64,000 nucleotides of DNA from Microdochium bolleyi. Lineage: Eukaryota > Ascomycota > Sordariomycetes > Xylariales > Microdochiaceae. The notes under the pieces were generated by a model that searched no databases, was not told the DNA's origin, and worked only from the letters and a program-made list of their open reading frames with translations. The stretch spans positions 2,728,001-2,792,000 of the forward strand of contig KQ964246.1 in assembly GCA_001566295.1 (NCBI GenBank), read 5' to 3'. Each line of letters begins with the position of its first letter. Position 1 is the first letter of the stretch. Below, piece by piece: positions 10,311-22,600 of the stretch. Both the position numbers and the translations under genes were made by a program.

Positions 10311-11987
10311 ATGGACCGAGACGCCATCATTGCGGCTTCTAAGAAGCACGACATCGTCCCCGGGAAACCCTACAAGTATGGCACGGCCGGCTTCCGCATG
10401 AGTGCGGACCTCCTCGATGGCGTCACTTTCCGTGTTGGCCTCCTCTCGGCTCTCCGCAGCCGCAAGCTCGGAGGCCAGGCTATTGGTGTCATGGTGACAG
10501 CCAGCCACAACCCTGCCGTCGACAACGGCGTCAAGATCGTCGACCCCCTCGGCGACATGCTCGAGCAAGACTGGGAGGTCCACGCCACGACCCTCGTCAA
10601 CGCCTCTAGCCATGAAGATCTCGCCGATACATTCTTCAAACTTGCCGAGACTCTCAAGGTCGACCTGAAGTCGACTGGAAAGGTCATTGCTGGCCGCGAT
10701 ACTCGACCTTCGGGCATCACCCTCGTCGCTGCCCTGGCTGATGCTCTCGATGCCACCAAAACCACCTTTGTCGACTACAAGGTCCTCACCACCCCCCAGC
10801 TGCACTACCTGACAAGGTGCATCAACACCGAGGGCACCCCCTCGTCGTATGGAGAGGTCAGCGAGGCCGGCTACTACCACAAGATCACAGAAGCCTTCAA
10901 CAGGGCCCTCAAGGGTCGCAAGGTCACCGGTACGCTCAACGTCGACTGTGCCAATGGTGTTGGCGGGCCCAAGCTCAGCGAACTGCTCAAGCACCACGAC
11001 TCCAGCAAGACCGGCCTCGAAGTCAAGGTCAACAACGACGATGTCCTCAGGCCCGAAGTGCTCAACCTGGAGTGTGGTGCTGATTTCGTTAAGACAAGGC
11101 AACGTGCCCCGCCGAGCCCCAAGCCTACTCCGGGCGATAGGTGGTGCTCGCTGGACGGAGACGCTGATCGTCTCATCTACTACTGGGTTGACCCCGACAC
11201 CGGCTTCTTCATGTTCGACGGAGACAGGATCGCAACACTGGCCGCCTCCTTCATCGGTGATCTATTCAGAGCTGCGGGGCTCGACGAGCAGCTGCGCATT
11301 GGTGTTGTCCAGACAGCCTATGCCAACGGCTCCAGCACCAAGTACATCGAGCAGCACCTGCAGCTGCCTGTTGTGTGCACTCCCACTGGTGTCAAGCACC
11401 TTCACCATGCCGCCTGCGCGTTTGATATCGGCGTCTACTTTGAGGCCAACGGCCACGGCACTGTTCTGTTCTCATCTAACGCGATGCAGACTTTCAAGTC
11501 CAAGCAGCCTCAGTCCCCCGCTCAGAAGGATGCGCTTGATACCCTGAGTGCTCTCGGGGATCTCATCAACCAGACTGTCGGTGATGCCATCTCCGACATG
11601 CTCATGGTCGAGGTCATTCTGGCACACAAGGGCTGGTCTCTGAGGGATTGGGCCATGACCTACCAGGACCTTCCCAACCGGCTTGTCCGTGTCGAAGTTG
11701 GCGACAAGGACTTGTTTGAGACGACCGATGCCGAGCGCAAGTTGAGCAAGCCCGTGGGTTGCCAGGATGAAATCGACCAGGTGGTCAAGAAGTACACCAA
11801 CGCGCGTTCGTTTGCTCGTGCTTCAGGTACTGAGAACGCCTGCCGAGTAAGTTTACAAATTTCGAGTCTTGATTCCTGGGCAAGCAGCTGACGAAGTGAA
11901 TAGGTGTATGCCGAGGCCGCGACAAGATCCGAGGCCGATGAGTTGGCCAACAAGGTGTCGCAGATCGTCAAGAAGTACGGCGCCTAG
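10311..11987 (+). CDS. AGM1: Phosphoacetylglucosamine mutase
   Basis: The enzyme interconverts GlcNAc-6-phosphate and GlcNAc-1-phosphate in the UDP-GlcNAc pathway that feeds chitin, N-glycan and GPI-anchor synthesis (PCM1 in yeast). Exons are 10311-11846 and 11904-11987, giving 539 residues. The single 57-base intron sits near the 3' end; without splicing, the frame stops at 11891 and loses the conserved last exon (VYAEAATRSEADELANKV). The start MDRDAIIAASKKHDI has good context, and the in-frame upstream extension from 10194 is not protein-like. Visible motifs are the phosphoserine loop TASHNPAVDNGVK (about residue 62-74), the metal-binding loop DGDADR, the sugar-binding EANGHG loop and the C-terminal phosphate-binding RASGTENACR. 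All key residues are intact. Confidence 0.96.
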
Positions 11988-12604
11988 GAGCATCTGCTTG
12001 GTGGAAGGAGTCCAATGAACCAGAAATACCCCAATACGTGACCATGATGAGCAGCAGTTAGAGATGGACAATAGATAAGGACAAAATCGGTGTGGTCGGA
12101 ATATAGATTTGTTTTAAGAGACAGTGTTTATGAGACCATGACAGGGTTTGAACAATTTCATATAGATGAGAAAAACGACACGTGAATGCGACCATTTGCG
12201 AAGAAGACTTCTGTTGATCGTTTATAGACGTACACCTTGACCAAGATAGGCATAGTTGACGATTGACGGTGTCAACGTATGACCTGCACATGAAAAACTT
12301 GGGCGAGTACCATATTTGGTAGTGTTGATTATATGTATTGGATAATTGATGCCGTGTAGAAAGAGATGGGTATAATTCAAAGCTCGTAGACCACCAAAAT
12401 GCATAAGCCGTCATGTGATGTTTTCCATACCCTGCCACCGTGTCATAGATTCGTATAGTTGGTGGTGAGTACATCGTCCCCCTGTCTACTTGTTCATCTT
12501 GTGTTCAAGCAAGGGTATATAACATCCTCATGAGGGGACGTTCTTTACGACTGCCTCCATCTCAAGTCATCGCTCCTTCCCAAGCTGGACTCGCTTCTAA
12601 ACTC
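11988..12604. other. Intergenic, A/T-richer, between convergent genes
   Basis: This 617-base spacer holds the 3' flanks of AGM1 (+) and the RCR-type gene (-). It is visibly richer in A/T than its surroundings. A minus-strand open frame (12058-12474) has codon composition dominated by A/T and no recognisable protein features. Nothing else is seen. Confidence 0.5.
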
Positions 12605-13297
12605 TTAAGAACGTGTGTGCGCAGGAGGCGGGCCCGGCGGCGGAGCGTAGTCAGTGCCGTGGCCGCCAACAGGACCGCCCTTGTTGTTGGTGTTCCCGCC
12701 GTACACACCCTCCTGCTGGTTGTTGCCGCCTCCGTAGTACCCGTCAGCGGTGCGGAACGTCGCGCCGGTGTCCTGGTTCTGCATGGGATACGCCTGGCCC
12801 TGCTGCGCGCCATAGGCCGGTGGCGGAGCGTGGTAGGCGCCCGGGTTGTTCTGCTGATGTTGGCCGTATTGGCCGTTGTTGTTGGCCATCCATCCGGTGC
12901 CGTACATGGGCTGCACGCCGCGCTTTCTGCGACGGCGGGAGTTCACGCAGCTGTTCGAGGAGAAGTAATGTCAGCAGATGAATATGAGGGAAGAGGAAGT
13001 CAAGATGGCAGATTGGAAGGTGACTGAGCCGTCTCTTCAAGCACGGAGGAATGCGCCCGTCGGAGCGGCGACATCAACCCATGGTCGGTGCGATCATCAG
13101 AACGTGCTCGGGATTTTCTTGACTTACGCCCAGACGAAGAGGATGAGGATGAAGACAAAGATGGCGACGGCGGCAAAGATCCACCGGCCATAGTAGTCCC
13201 ACTGCGAACGGCAACCGCCTCCGTAGCCGTAGCCGTACGGGCAGTTGCGGTACTGGCGCTCCGCCAACATGGCGAAGGTATCCGCGTGCGGGGCCAT
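12605..13297 (-). CDS. RCR-family single-pass membrane protein
   Basis: Resembles the RCR1/RCR2 (resistance to Congo red) family, membrane proteins that affect chitin deposition and plasma-membrane protein traffic in yeast. Exons on the minus strand are 13297-13128 and 12950-12605, giving 171 residues; the 177-base intron splices VWA to CVNSRRRRKRG. The start MAPHADTFAMLAERQYRNCP was chosen because the in-frame upstream extension is not protein-like. The layout is a short N-terminal domain with two Cys (NCPYGYGYGGGC), one transmembrane helix (about 36-58), a basic stop-transfer RRRRKRG, then a Gln/Gly/Tyr/Pro-rich cytosolic tail. The tail contains PPPAY, which fits the PPxY motif bound by the WW domains of Rsp5-type ubiquitin ligases, as known for yeast RCR1. 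The functional link is inferred from architecture. Confidence 0.8.
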
Positions 13298-16200
13298 CGA
13301 GGTGTGCGAGTGGGAGTTGGTGCTCGGTATGTCGTTGACAGATTGGTGAGGATTGAGTGCGTGCGTCGATTGTCGAGATGTAAATAACCTCTCTATGATG
13401 GGCACGAGTGGCGTATGTGTCTGGCTTCTGTTGTGGTGATAGTGTGTTTGGAGAATGGGACCAGATTCCGAGGCCCGCGAAAGAAACGGGACAGGACCCT
13501 ATTAATCCAGAAGGCAGCGCAAGCGTTGCCTGGTGGGCGGGCCCTGGGCTGTGCTGTGCTCGTGTCAGAGACACGAATGTTCGCCGTCGGTTTTGGGCAG
13601 TGACGGAGTGCCGTGAGCCGGAGATCCTGGCTGGCGTCGTGCTTGGCGTGCCAAGCGCGCCTTGGGGAGGCGCTCGATGACGTCCTGCTGACCTGTGCAC
13701 TTTGTCGACTCCTGCGCCTTCGACTCGTCACCATGAGAACCTTCGAGTGCTTGAGAAGGAGCTTGCACCTGGGGCAAGCATTCGCTGCGGATCGCTCCGC
13801 ACTCGCTCGCTCTGGTCTCGCCCTAGCAGCTGTAACGTCGGCCGCGTGGTCCTCAAGGCCCCTCGGGCCCTTCTCTGTTTCTGCACCTCCTCTACCCCAA
13901 GAAGAGCTAAGAGCTTCGGTCTTGAAGCTTGCTGCTTGGCGGCCAGTCTTGAGTGTGGCAGTGTCGGGTTACGGAGCTTGGCCTTGCTTGCCTTGCACTC
14001 CACTCCGGGTTTTGCGTGATGCTCCATCATCGCTCGGCAGGAACACATGATCATCGTCCCAGGAGAGTGGTGATTCTCGGCCTTTGTGGATGTTCCTTCA
14101 CCATCATCGCTATCTCATCATCAATCGCAGGTCCCGCATCCCGAGTGGTCCTGGCCAACCCGGGGGGCTTAAGCTAGCATGCAGCTTGGTTCTTCAGGGT
14201 CCAGTCTGTAGCCAGCCAGGTGTCCCCGAACCAGATGACGCTGCCTGACCGACCGCTGACTGCCGTCGCCTAAGCTCTTGACCCATGTCATTACCCATTT
14301 TTGCACAACGCTGGCGAGAGCGCATGCTCGGCTGGGCTCCCTGGAAGACCTGGTAAGCTCCCCCCGGCGCTGCTCCTGCCTGGTGGAGGCCTCCTCTGCC
14401 ATGGGCAAACTGGGTGGTTCGGCATCTCAGCCACAATTTGCATGGATGGCGACGTTTCCACTCGAAACTCTCGCGTCTTGCTATCTCCACCACGTCTACT
14501 AAGCTTAGGACTCGTTTCCGCGGATGAACCTCAACCGGCAACCACTGTGGTGATCCAGTCGGCTCTCTTAATCATAAACAGTCCTGCCTACGACGGACCG
14601 CCGTTGCTCAGCAGAGGGCATGGTGACAGCGATCAGAGCCGCCGCCCGGGGTGAAGCTCACCCAAAAACCTGAAGACTAAGACCGACATACGCATTTCGC
14701 TTCTTAGTCACAACCCACGCACATGCGCAAGCTTACGCTTACGCTTGCACGATCCTCGCGGGCTGTGCCGTGAAACGTCCTCAAAGTGACCTCTCGGGGC
14801 TTTCGCCAGTATGTAATCCGTGACAAAACAAAGCACTACCTTTTATAAGACTCCCTATCCCCTTTTTCTTCTTCCTCCGAAAGGTCTTCACGTACACGAC
14901 GACGACGACGACGACAAGTCGCTGAAACAGTGGGAGGCTATCTCTCCGTCCCCGGTGCCGGAGCCTTCAGCACCCGCGCAACCGTGGAGGGGCACGGGAG
15001 CCACCGAAAGACATCCACTGCATGTCTCGGCCCGCGTGAGTCCGTGTGCGTGAAACGCTCAATGCGGGTGGCCTTCTTCCGGCTGTGTTCAGTGTCAGGT
15101 CACAGCTTGCGTGCTCTATATGTTGGTCTTAATCCGAACGAGGTGGCCATGATGCTCGAGGGAACACGAGCCGTGCGGGACGACTTTCAAACCCTTGCGT
15201 GAACCACGCGCCGCCTCCCCCGGCTCAATCGGCACTCACCTAAAATCCGGATGCTCTGAATGCAACCGAGGTCTGCCAAAAACATGGTCACGCGCCGCCA
15301 GATCGTCTTTGTCGACCATTCATTCACGCAGTACTATGTATGAGCCCCATCACCGGGCTGAGGGACGAGTAGATGCCTCGCTGCCCGAGGCGTTCTCTGT
15401 CCATAGTAGATGATCCTATCTGATCTTCCTGAGAGTGTTCCAGCCCCGGTGCTGTCCGTAATTTCATACTTGCAGAGTGAAGAAGACTGCGTGTCTTTGA
15501 TGTCGGGAGCCTGACGAGGTAGCACGGTCGTTCGACCGCACGACGCTCTCCATGCGGAATCGTCCAGCAAAGAAGGCCAAGCTGCTGCCCAGACAGACAA
15601 GCCGGCGACGACGATGCGCTGGCAAGGACGACAGAAAGAGGGACAAGGACAGGGCGAGCACAGAACCTGGGAGTGACAGGCGTCAGGCAGGCCGGGGGCG
15701 CCAATCACGGCGCCGCGCACGCCGCCTACCCCCCGGGGAAGACTCCACCCTCGCGATTGCCAACGCATCAACGCATGCATGATACAGCTCGTGCTGGGGG
15801 AGGAAGAGTCGGCCGAGGGCTTGGAGCGCTTCTCTCAGAAGTGATACATGTATATAAGAATGAGGTCCCCGTCGGTTCGGGGACGAACCTGTCGTGCCAG
15901 TTCAACATGCGAGACTGAAGCCCGCCTCCTGTCACATCGCCGTGGCGCATACACTTCGCCACCCGAGACCTCACAGAGCAGAACTGAGCGCAATGACGAC
16001 ACTTCAGATGGGACTCTTCGTCAGAAAACTTCACTATGCGCCCGGATACACCAATGCCTGCTCAATGGAATGGTATCTCAGCCAAGAAAACAAAAAGAGG
16101 AGCTGTGCGACAACGCGGTCCTGAACCATCATCCGATGCTGCGTGCTGGCCTGACCATTCGAACCCGGTCGATGCGCGGAGGTTCCCAAGCATGCGGCTG

Positions 16201-16411
16201 CCATCAGGTGTGCTGCCAACAAGAAGAGAGGTTGGAAAGAAGAATGCAGGAAAAGCAAAGCTTTGGGACGACGATGCCTGCAATTAGCGCGGAGGCTGCG
16301 CATCCAAGAAATTGCCTGCCATTGGTCGTCGCTGACCGGCTTGTGTACACCACCTTGCCGCAGACTCTAGAGCATCGTCGCGGCGGCTCAATGATGCGAA
16401 TGACGGGCTGA
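13298..16411. other. Long intergenic region
   Basis: This 3.1 kb stretch has no supported gene. Many short open frames occur on both strands, none with domains or consistent composition. It includes a six-unit GAC repeat at 14898-14915. A small RK-rich frame near 15552-15782 overlaps equally open frames on the opposite strand and is not convincing. The left part is the promoter of the RCR-type gene and the right part the 3' flank of ARL8. Confidence 0.45.
14898..14915. repeat. (GAC)6 microsatellite
   Basis: Six perfect GAC units in intergenic DNA. No gene depends on them. Confidence 0.9.
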
Positions 16412-17277
16412 TCATCTGTTGGCCCATTTCATGAGCCATTGGAGTACCGCGTCCAGGTTCGTCTCCTCCTTGGCGCTAATTCCGTAGCAGGAAACCTCGC
16501 GATGCCCTATGCTTCGCAGGTCGAGGGTGTCAATAAGCTCATCGACGCTGATGCCGTTTGACAAATCGGATTTGTTTCCCAGCACGAGCAGCGGAATCCC
16601 CTCGAGGCTCTGCTGCTCCATCAGAGCATGCAGCTCGTCCTTGGCTGTGGGCAGCAGATCGACATCGGCAATGTCAACGATGAAGACGATGGCATCCACG
16701 CCCCGACAGTATCTCTCCCACATCGGTCGAAACCGGGGCTGGCCGCCAAGATCCCAGCATTTCAGCGTGACGTGACCGCGTTGCACACGCTTCATGTTGA
16801 AACCCACGGTGGGAATAGAGCTGGCATTACGCGTTAGCTTCTGGTCCCTTGAGCAACACTCGGCCACAGGATCTGGGTACAGATTGCTCCGTGGCTGAGC
16901 CGACAGTGTCAGACTTACTCTATGGTGAACTCTCCACCCTGGCAGCAAGCGGTCAGTAAGAGCTCGATGATGGGCACGATGGACTTGGGATTATCTCACC
17001 GAGAGCACGCGCAGTAACGAAGTCTTGCCGGCATTCTGCAAGCCGATCATGGTCACATCCATCTCGGTCGCCCTGGTCAAAGTGGCATCAGTAGGTGATC
17101 AAGATCGATGAAGCACTGTACGGGACTGCTCAGTCGTCGGGGCGAGAAACCGTGATGAGGCGCACTCCGCAGACAACGAGACTTGTGATGGTGACCTAAC
17201 AAGAGAGCGGTCTGCTCCAATACTTACCAAAAGGTGCGAAGCAGCCAGTCATACACTTTGCGAAATAGTCCCGCCAT
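16412..17277 (-). CDS. ARL8: ADP-ribosylation factor-like GTPase ARL8
   Basis: An ARF-family small GTPase of the ARL8 type, which in animals and filamentous fungi directs late endosome/lysosome (vacuole) transport. There are four exons on the minus strand: 17277-17228, 17072-17000, 16938-16919 and 16820-16412, giving 183 residues. The reconstructed start is MAGLFRKVYDWLLRTFW, the amphipathic N-terminal helix. It lacks the myristoylatable Gly2 of ARF1, as expected for ARL8. The P-loop is GLQNAGKTS, switch I TVGFNMKRV, switch II WDLGGQPRFRPMWERYCRG (the ARL8 signature), then NKSD for guanine specificity and ISAKEE. All introns are GT-AG (98, 61 and 155 bases). The third exon is only 20 bases (GGEFTI). 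It is divergent from the RNA polymerase I gene. Confidence 0.95.
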
Positions 17278-19676
17278 CGCGCTTGCGGTCCAGCCTGTGG
17301 CTGCGACGATGGGAAGTAGTGCTGATCAGTCTGCTCCCGGCGCAGATGTCGCGTGGTTGAGGAGGCGTGCCTGAGAGTTGTATGACTGACGTGAGCCGAC
17401 TGAAGCGTTTTATTGACGGTGCTTCGCGGCCCTTTTTAATAATGGAGGCTCGGCAGCAAGGCTTCTGGTGATAGCCCACTCTGGCGCTTGCGTGTCTGAG
17501 AGAAGGGCAGGAGCTTGGCGTCCGAACCGCGAACCGCCGCAGGTGTTGGTGCAAGGGCAGACAGCAATGCTTGTCTCGTGATGGCTCTCGGATTCTGGAG
17601 CACCGGTAGTCGCTTGCCGCCGTGGTGTGCGTGTGAGGTGCAGGCCAGCAGCAGAAGAATCGGTGCGGGACGCACGGTGACGCTGTGACCGAGAATGACG
17701 GATCCCCACAGTGAGGTCTGCGAGAGCAGTCTGATGTCCCCGTGCCAAACTGGCAGGGCGGCGGCCTGATGGGGTCGGGAGGGATCCTGTCTGATGGACA
17801 ACCTTGCAGATGGCTACACAGCGGTTAGTCGAGTGCTGCCCAGCGTCTCATTCGCGTGGATGGGCTCTCAACCCTGTAGGTCTCGTCGAAGCGCGCGCTG
17901 GTCCCAGCTGGTGACGACAGAGCAAACCGAGTGCTGCGGTGTCAGGACAGGGCTCGGAGCACGGTGTTGTCAAACTGGCCGATAAGCTCCTTGGGTGCAG
18001 GCTCAGGCAGGTGAGACCAGGTCGAATATCGAGGCAGGCAGACATGCCAGGACGAAGTTGGCCGGGCTGGCAGGTCGGCCGCCGTCGACGGATGACCGAA
18101 CGGGTGCGGGCGGGAGCTGGGCCTGAGAGTCTCTGTTAGCGGCCCAAGAGCTTGCTAGGATGCTGAATAAAGCTGACGGGCGACAACGCTAACCCCCACC
18201 ACTACGATAATGGGTGTAAGTCTTTCGTCTTCGTGTGTGTAGCGTGCCTGAAACTGAAGCGTAAAAACCCCCAGGGCTACTATCCTCGGCCTGGAGCGGC
18301 AGTAACCCCTTGGCCAGGCATGCTCAGGTCTCATCACCGACAGCGCAGTAGATGGGCACGCACAAAGAGTCGGGCTTCGCAGAAGTCCCCGTCAAAGCGG
18401 TACCTACTGTACCGTTGGACTGCAAGTGGAGGAGGGTGGGGAGCAAGCACACCAGGACGGCGGGCGCCAAAGGATTTCGGTCTGGAATGGCGGGCTTGCA
18501 GGGGAGCTGATCATGTCATGTCCACCAACAACACCCAAACCTGGAGATCGCCGTTCCCGGCAGCCACTTCCTCTAGCTGGTCAAGGTCAGGGTCAAGCTC
18601 CGGGTCTTCAGTATAGTACGATCAGTGCAGCTGTGATCCGCCTGCGCGCGACAAAGTTATGCTGAAGAGTGGTGTTGTCTGTTGGACGGCGGGATCGTAG
18701 GTACCTCACTTCCGAGTCGGGCGATCACGGTCCGCTATGTCTGCCACTCCAGGTCGATGGTGCCGGTGCCCCTGGCGTCCGGTGACACAAACAATCTAGA
18801 GGTCGCCGGAAACTGGCTGCCTGTGAGTTGAAACGCTTATGAGCATCTCAAACAGCCAGCCTGGTTCCCTTTTTAATCAACTGCAAGCGAGCGGCGCAGG
18901 CGACTGCTGTTCAGAAGAGCTGGAGGTCCACGACGCAGAGGAGCTGGTGACGATTATGTCATGGTCTCATGGGCACCGTTCTTTGCGGATGAACACAGCG
19001 ACTGCGGCCAGAACCAGTAGTCGTCGTCGCCATCTAGGGTCGGAATGTCCAAGAAGCCAGACACGCACACATGGGAATCAGGCTGGACGGAATCCGACCA
19101 GAGATATTGGGAAGAAGTCGCCCCTGCCTGTTGGCAGCGAATATGAAGGTCGACAACCACCAGTCCAATACACTTCCTCTGGCCGGGCTGTCCGGCTACT
19201 GGGAGTCTGGTTCACGCTGTCTCAGTCTTCCTCGCCTGGCAAGTGGTCGTGCTTCCAGTGTCCCAAGCACGTTCGCTTCACATCTCGCTATGTCAGATGA
19301 AAAGCACTTGAAGGCAAGGGCACCTTCGGGCGAAAGTGGGGTGCCTCGGGTGAGGGATTCAGACAGCAGCCCTGGAGCAGCTCAAGTGGGGCGAGAAAGC
19401 TTCCGCGCTCCGGCCAGCATGAGCCTATCGATAAGCCCGCCATCCAAAAATTTTGGGATGCGCCGGCCATTGGTACCCGCCGAGCAACACCTCTTCTGCG
19501 CTTGAACGTGGCCATGGTCTGCATCCGTCTCGCCTTTCCCCCATTCCAGATTACCTCTCCAGCCGGGACTGCGCACTGGACGCTCTCTTGGCTCGTCTAA
19601 GCCCAAGCGACAGAGAATTTATTGTCCAAGATAGAAGCCTGGTCAGTTATCGGCATTGCGCCGGCCGCTCGTCGCA
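17278..19676. other. Divergent intergenic region ARL8 / RPA2
   Basis: A 2.4 kb spacer between divergent housekeeping genes. No open frame here has recognisable protein content. A short perfect inverted repeat (CGGTAC, 5-base spacer, GTACCG) lies at 18398-18414. The promoters of both genes should be within a few hundred bases of each edge. Confidence 0.45.
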
Positions 19677-22600
19677 ATGGCCCCCAAGTCCAACGAGACC
19701 AGCACGAGCTGGAGCCACGAATTCAACACTCTACGCCGCGAGGATCTCTTTCGTAACCCCCCGACGGACCACACAGCGTACCCGCTCCTCCAGGAGGCTG
19801 TCAACCCTCACATCGAGTCTTTCGACGCTCTGTTTGGACCCAATGGGCTCATCGCTCACAGTCTGACAGACATTGGCACCAAGACCTTCCTGGACGCCAA
19901 CGACGCCTCTCCGCTCAGCTCAAAGAACAAATTGACTGTACGATACAAGAGTGTGCACCTCTCCAAATCGCAGTTGCCTCCGAGCAACAAGTTTGCGGCC
20001 AAGAACCGGGACATCCTACCTGCAGAGTGTAGAGAACGCCATGTCACATATAGAGGAAAGCTTTCGGCCACTTTCGAGTACAGGATAAATGGCGGTGATG
20101 CCCGGGAGTTCACCCGCGAGCTTGGCCAGCTGCCCATTATGATCAAGGTAAGTCCCTGCTACCTCGTCAGATGCGGGCTAGGAACACTACCTAACATTTA
20201 ACAAGTCGAGCCACTGTCACCTCAAAGACAACAGCCCCGCGCAGCTAGTTGCTCGGAAAGAAGAGTCTGAAGAACTCGGTGGCTACTTCATTGTCAATGG
20301 CATCGAGAAAATCATTCGTCTCCTCTTGGTCAACCGCAGAAACTTCCCGATGGCTATCAACCGTCCCAGTTTCCAGGGCAGAGGTCCCTCGTACACGCCT
20401 TACGGTATCATCTTCAGATCAGTCCGGCCCGACGAAACTTCGCAGACCAATGTGTTGCATTACCTGAACGACGGTAATGTGACATTCCGGTTCTCTTGGA
20501 GGAAGAACGAATACCTGGTACCGGTCGTCATGATTCTCAAGGCCCTAGTCGAGACAAATGACAGGGAGATCTTCGAAGGACTTGTTGGTGCACCCAATTC
20601 GAAGGGAATCGAGAACACATTTCTCACAGACCGTGTCGAGCTTCTTCTCCGAACATACAAGACTTATGGTCTGTACTCGATGAAACAGACGAGAGCCTAC
20701 CTTGGAGAGAAGTTCAGGCCTGTGCTTGGGGTACCGGAAACGCTCTCCAACTACGAAGTCGGCACAGAGTTCCTGCGGAAGATTGTTCTGGTCCATCTCG
20801 GCAACATCGATGTTTCCGACGAGCAGAATTCCGACAAGTTCCGGATGATCTTGCTTATGATCAGAAAGCTGTATGCCCTCGCCGCTGGCGATTGTGCGGT
20901 TGACAACCCTGATGCGGTACAGAACCAGGAGATCCTGCTCGGTGGATTCTTGTATGGCCAGATCCTGAAGGAGCGCCTGGATGACCTGCTTTCCAGCGGC
21001 CTGCGCCTAGCACTGAGGGAATACCAGCGGAGATCTGCCAAGACCTTCACGTCGGAGGAGTTCCTCAAGGACTTCCCACTGAAGCTCTTTGCCAAAACGA
21101 ACGAGAATATCGGAAACGCCCTCGAGTACTTCATGTCAACTGGCAACCTGTCCAGTCCTACAGGATTAGACCTGCAGCAAGTTTCCGGTTTCACCGTTGT
21201 TGCTGAGAAGCTCAACTTCCTCAGATTCATCAGCCATTTCCGCATGGTGCACAGAGGTAGTTTCTTCGCCCAACTCAAGACCACAACCGTCAGAAAGCTT
21301 CTGCCAGAGTCATGGGGTTTCTTGTGCCCTGTACATACTCCCGATGGTTCGCCCTGTGGTCTGCTCAACCATTTTGCCCACAAGTGCAAAATCACCACCA
21401 GAGCTCTTGACGTCACTGCTATTCCCAAGCTGGCTGCCGAGCTTGGCGTCGTCGACACCTCGTCTGCTGCCACGGACGAGAGTGTGGTGGTCATGCTGAA
21501 CGGTCGTATTTTGGGCTGGTGCAAGCCTTCCGAGTCGCAGCGGATCGCTGATACGTTCCGCTTCTGGAAGGTCGAGGGCACCCACGGCCTGCCGCTCCAG
21601 CTCGAGATCGGTTACGTTCCGGCTTCCAGAGGAGGTTCGTACCCTGGTATATTCATGTCTTCCGAGCCTTCACGTATGGTTCGTCCAACAAAGTACCTAC
21701 CCTTGGAGAAGGAGGATTTTGTTGGACCTCTCGAGCAGCCATATATGTCGATCGCGGTGACTGAGCAAGAGGTCACTTCTGGCGAGTCAACCCATGTCGA
21801 GTTTGACCCTACCAACATGCTCTCGATCCTGGCCAACATGACTCCTTTCTCGGACTTCAACCAGTCTCCGCGTAACATGTACCAGTGTCAGATGGGTAAG
21901 CAGACCATGGGAACTCCAGCCACGGCTCTGGCACACCGGACAGACAACAAGTTGTATCGGCTGCAGACTGGGCAGACCCCTATCGTCCGTGCTCCACTCC
22001 ACAACGCGTACGGCTTCGACAACTTCCCCAACGGCGCCAATGCTGTCGTTGCAGTCATCTCCTACACCGGATACGATATGGACGACGCCATGATTCTGAA
22101 CAAGTCCGCACACGAGCGCGGCTTTGGTCATGGCACAATCTACAAGACGAAGAAAATCTCACTCAAGGACGAGAGTCGTACCAAGTCTGTCAAGTCTGTC
22201 TCCAAGATGTTCGGGCCCGCGCCCGGCAGTGTCGTCAAGGCGTGGACTCAGACTATGATCGACGATGATGGACTTCCTCACGTCGGGCGGATGCTGCAGG
22301 AAGGCGACATCATCTACGCATGGCATACCGTTTCCCAGGACTTTAGTGGCAACCTGGTCAACCGCGACGGTATCACTCACTACGAGAGATATAAGGACAA
22401 CGAGCAGGCTTTCATCGATGAGGTGCGCCTGATTGGTAGCGAGCAAGGAAACGAGCCCTTACAGACCATTTCGATCAAGTTCAGAGTCCCTCGTTCTCCA
22501 ATCATCGGCGACAAGTTCTCTTCTCGCCACGGTCAGAAGGGTGTCTGCTCGCAGAAATGGCCTGCCATTGACATGCCATTTTCTGAGTCTGGAATCCAGC

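Noticed and set aside
10269..11102. 277-codon minus-strand frame opposite AGM1
   Set aside because: It is the antisense shadow of the strongly biased codon usage of AGM1.
12058..12474. 138-codon minus-strand frame in the A/T-rich spacer
   Set aside because: Composition reflects local A/T richness; no domain, no splice context, and it lies in the 3' flank of two convergent genes.
14820..15782. Small Asp-run and Arg/Lys-rich frames
   Set aside because: They are created by a GAC microsatellite and purine-rich DNA and are contradicted by open frames on the other strand.
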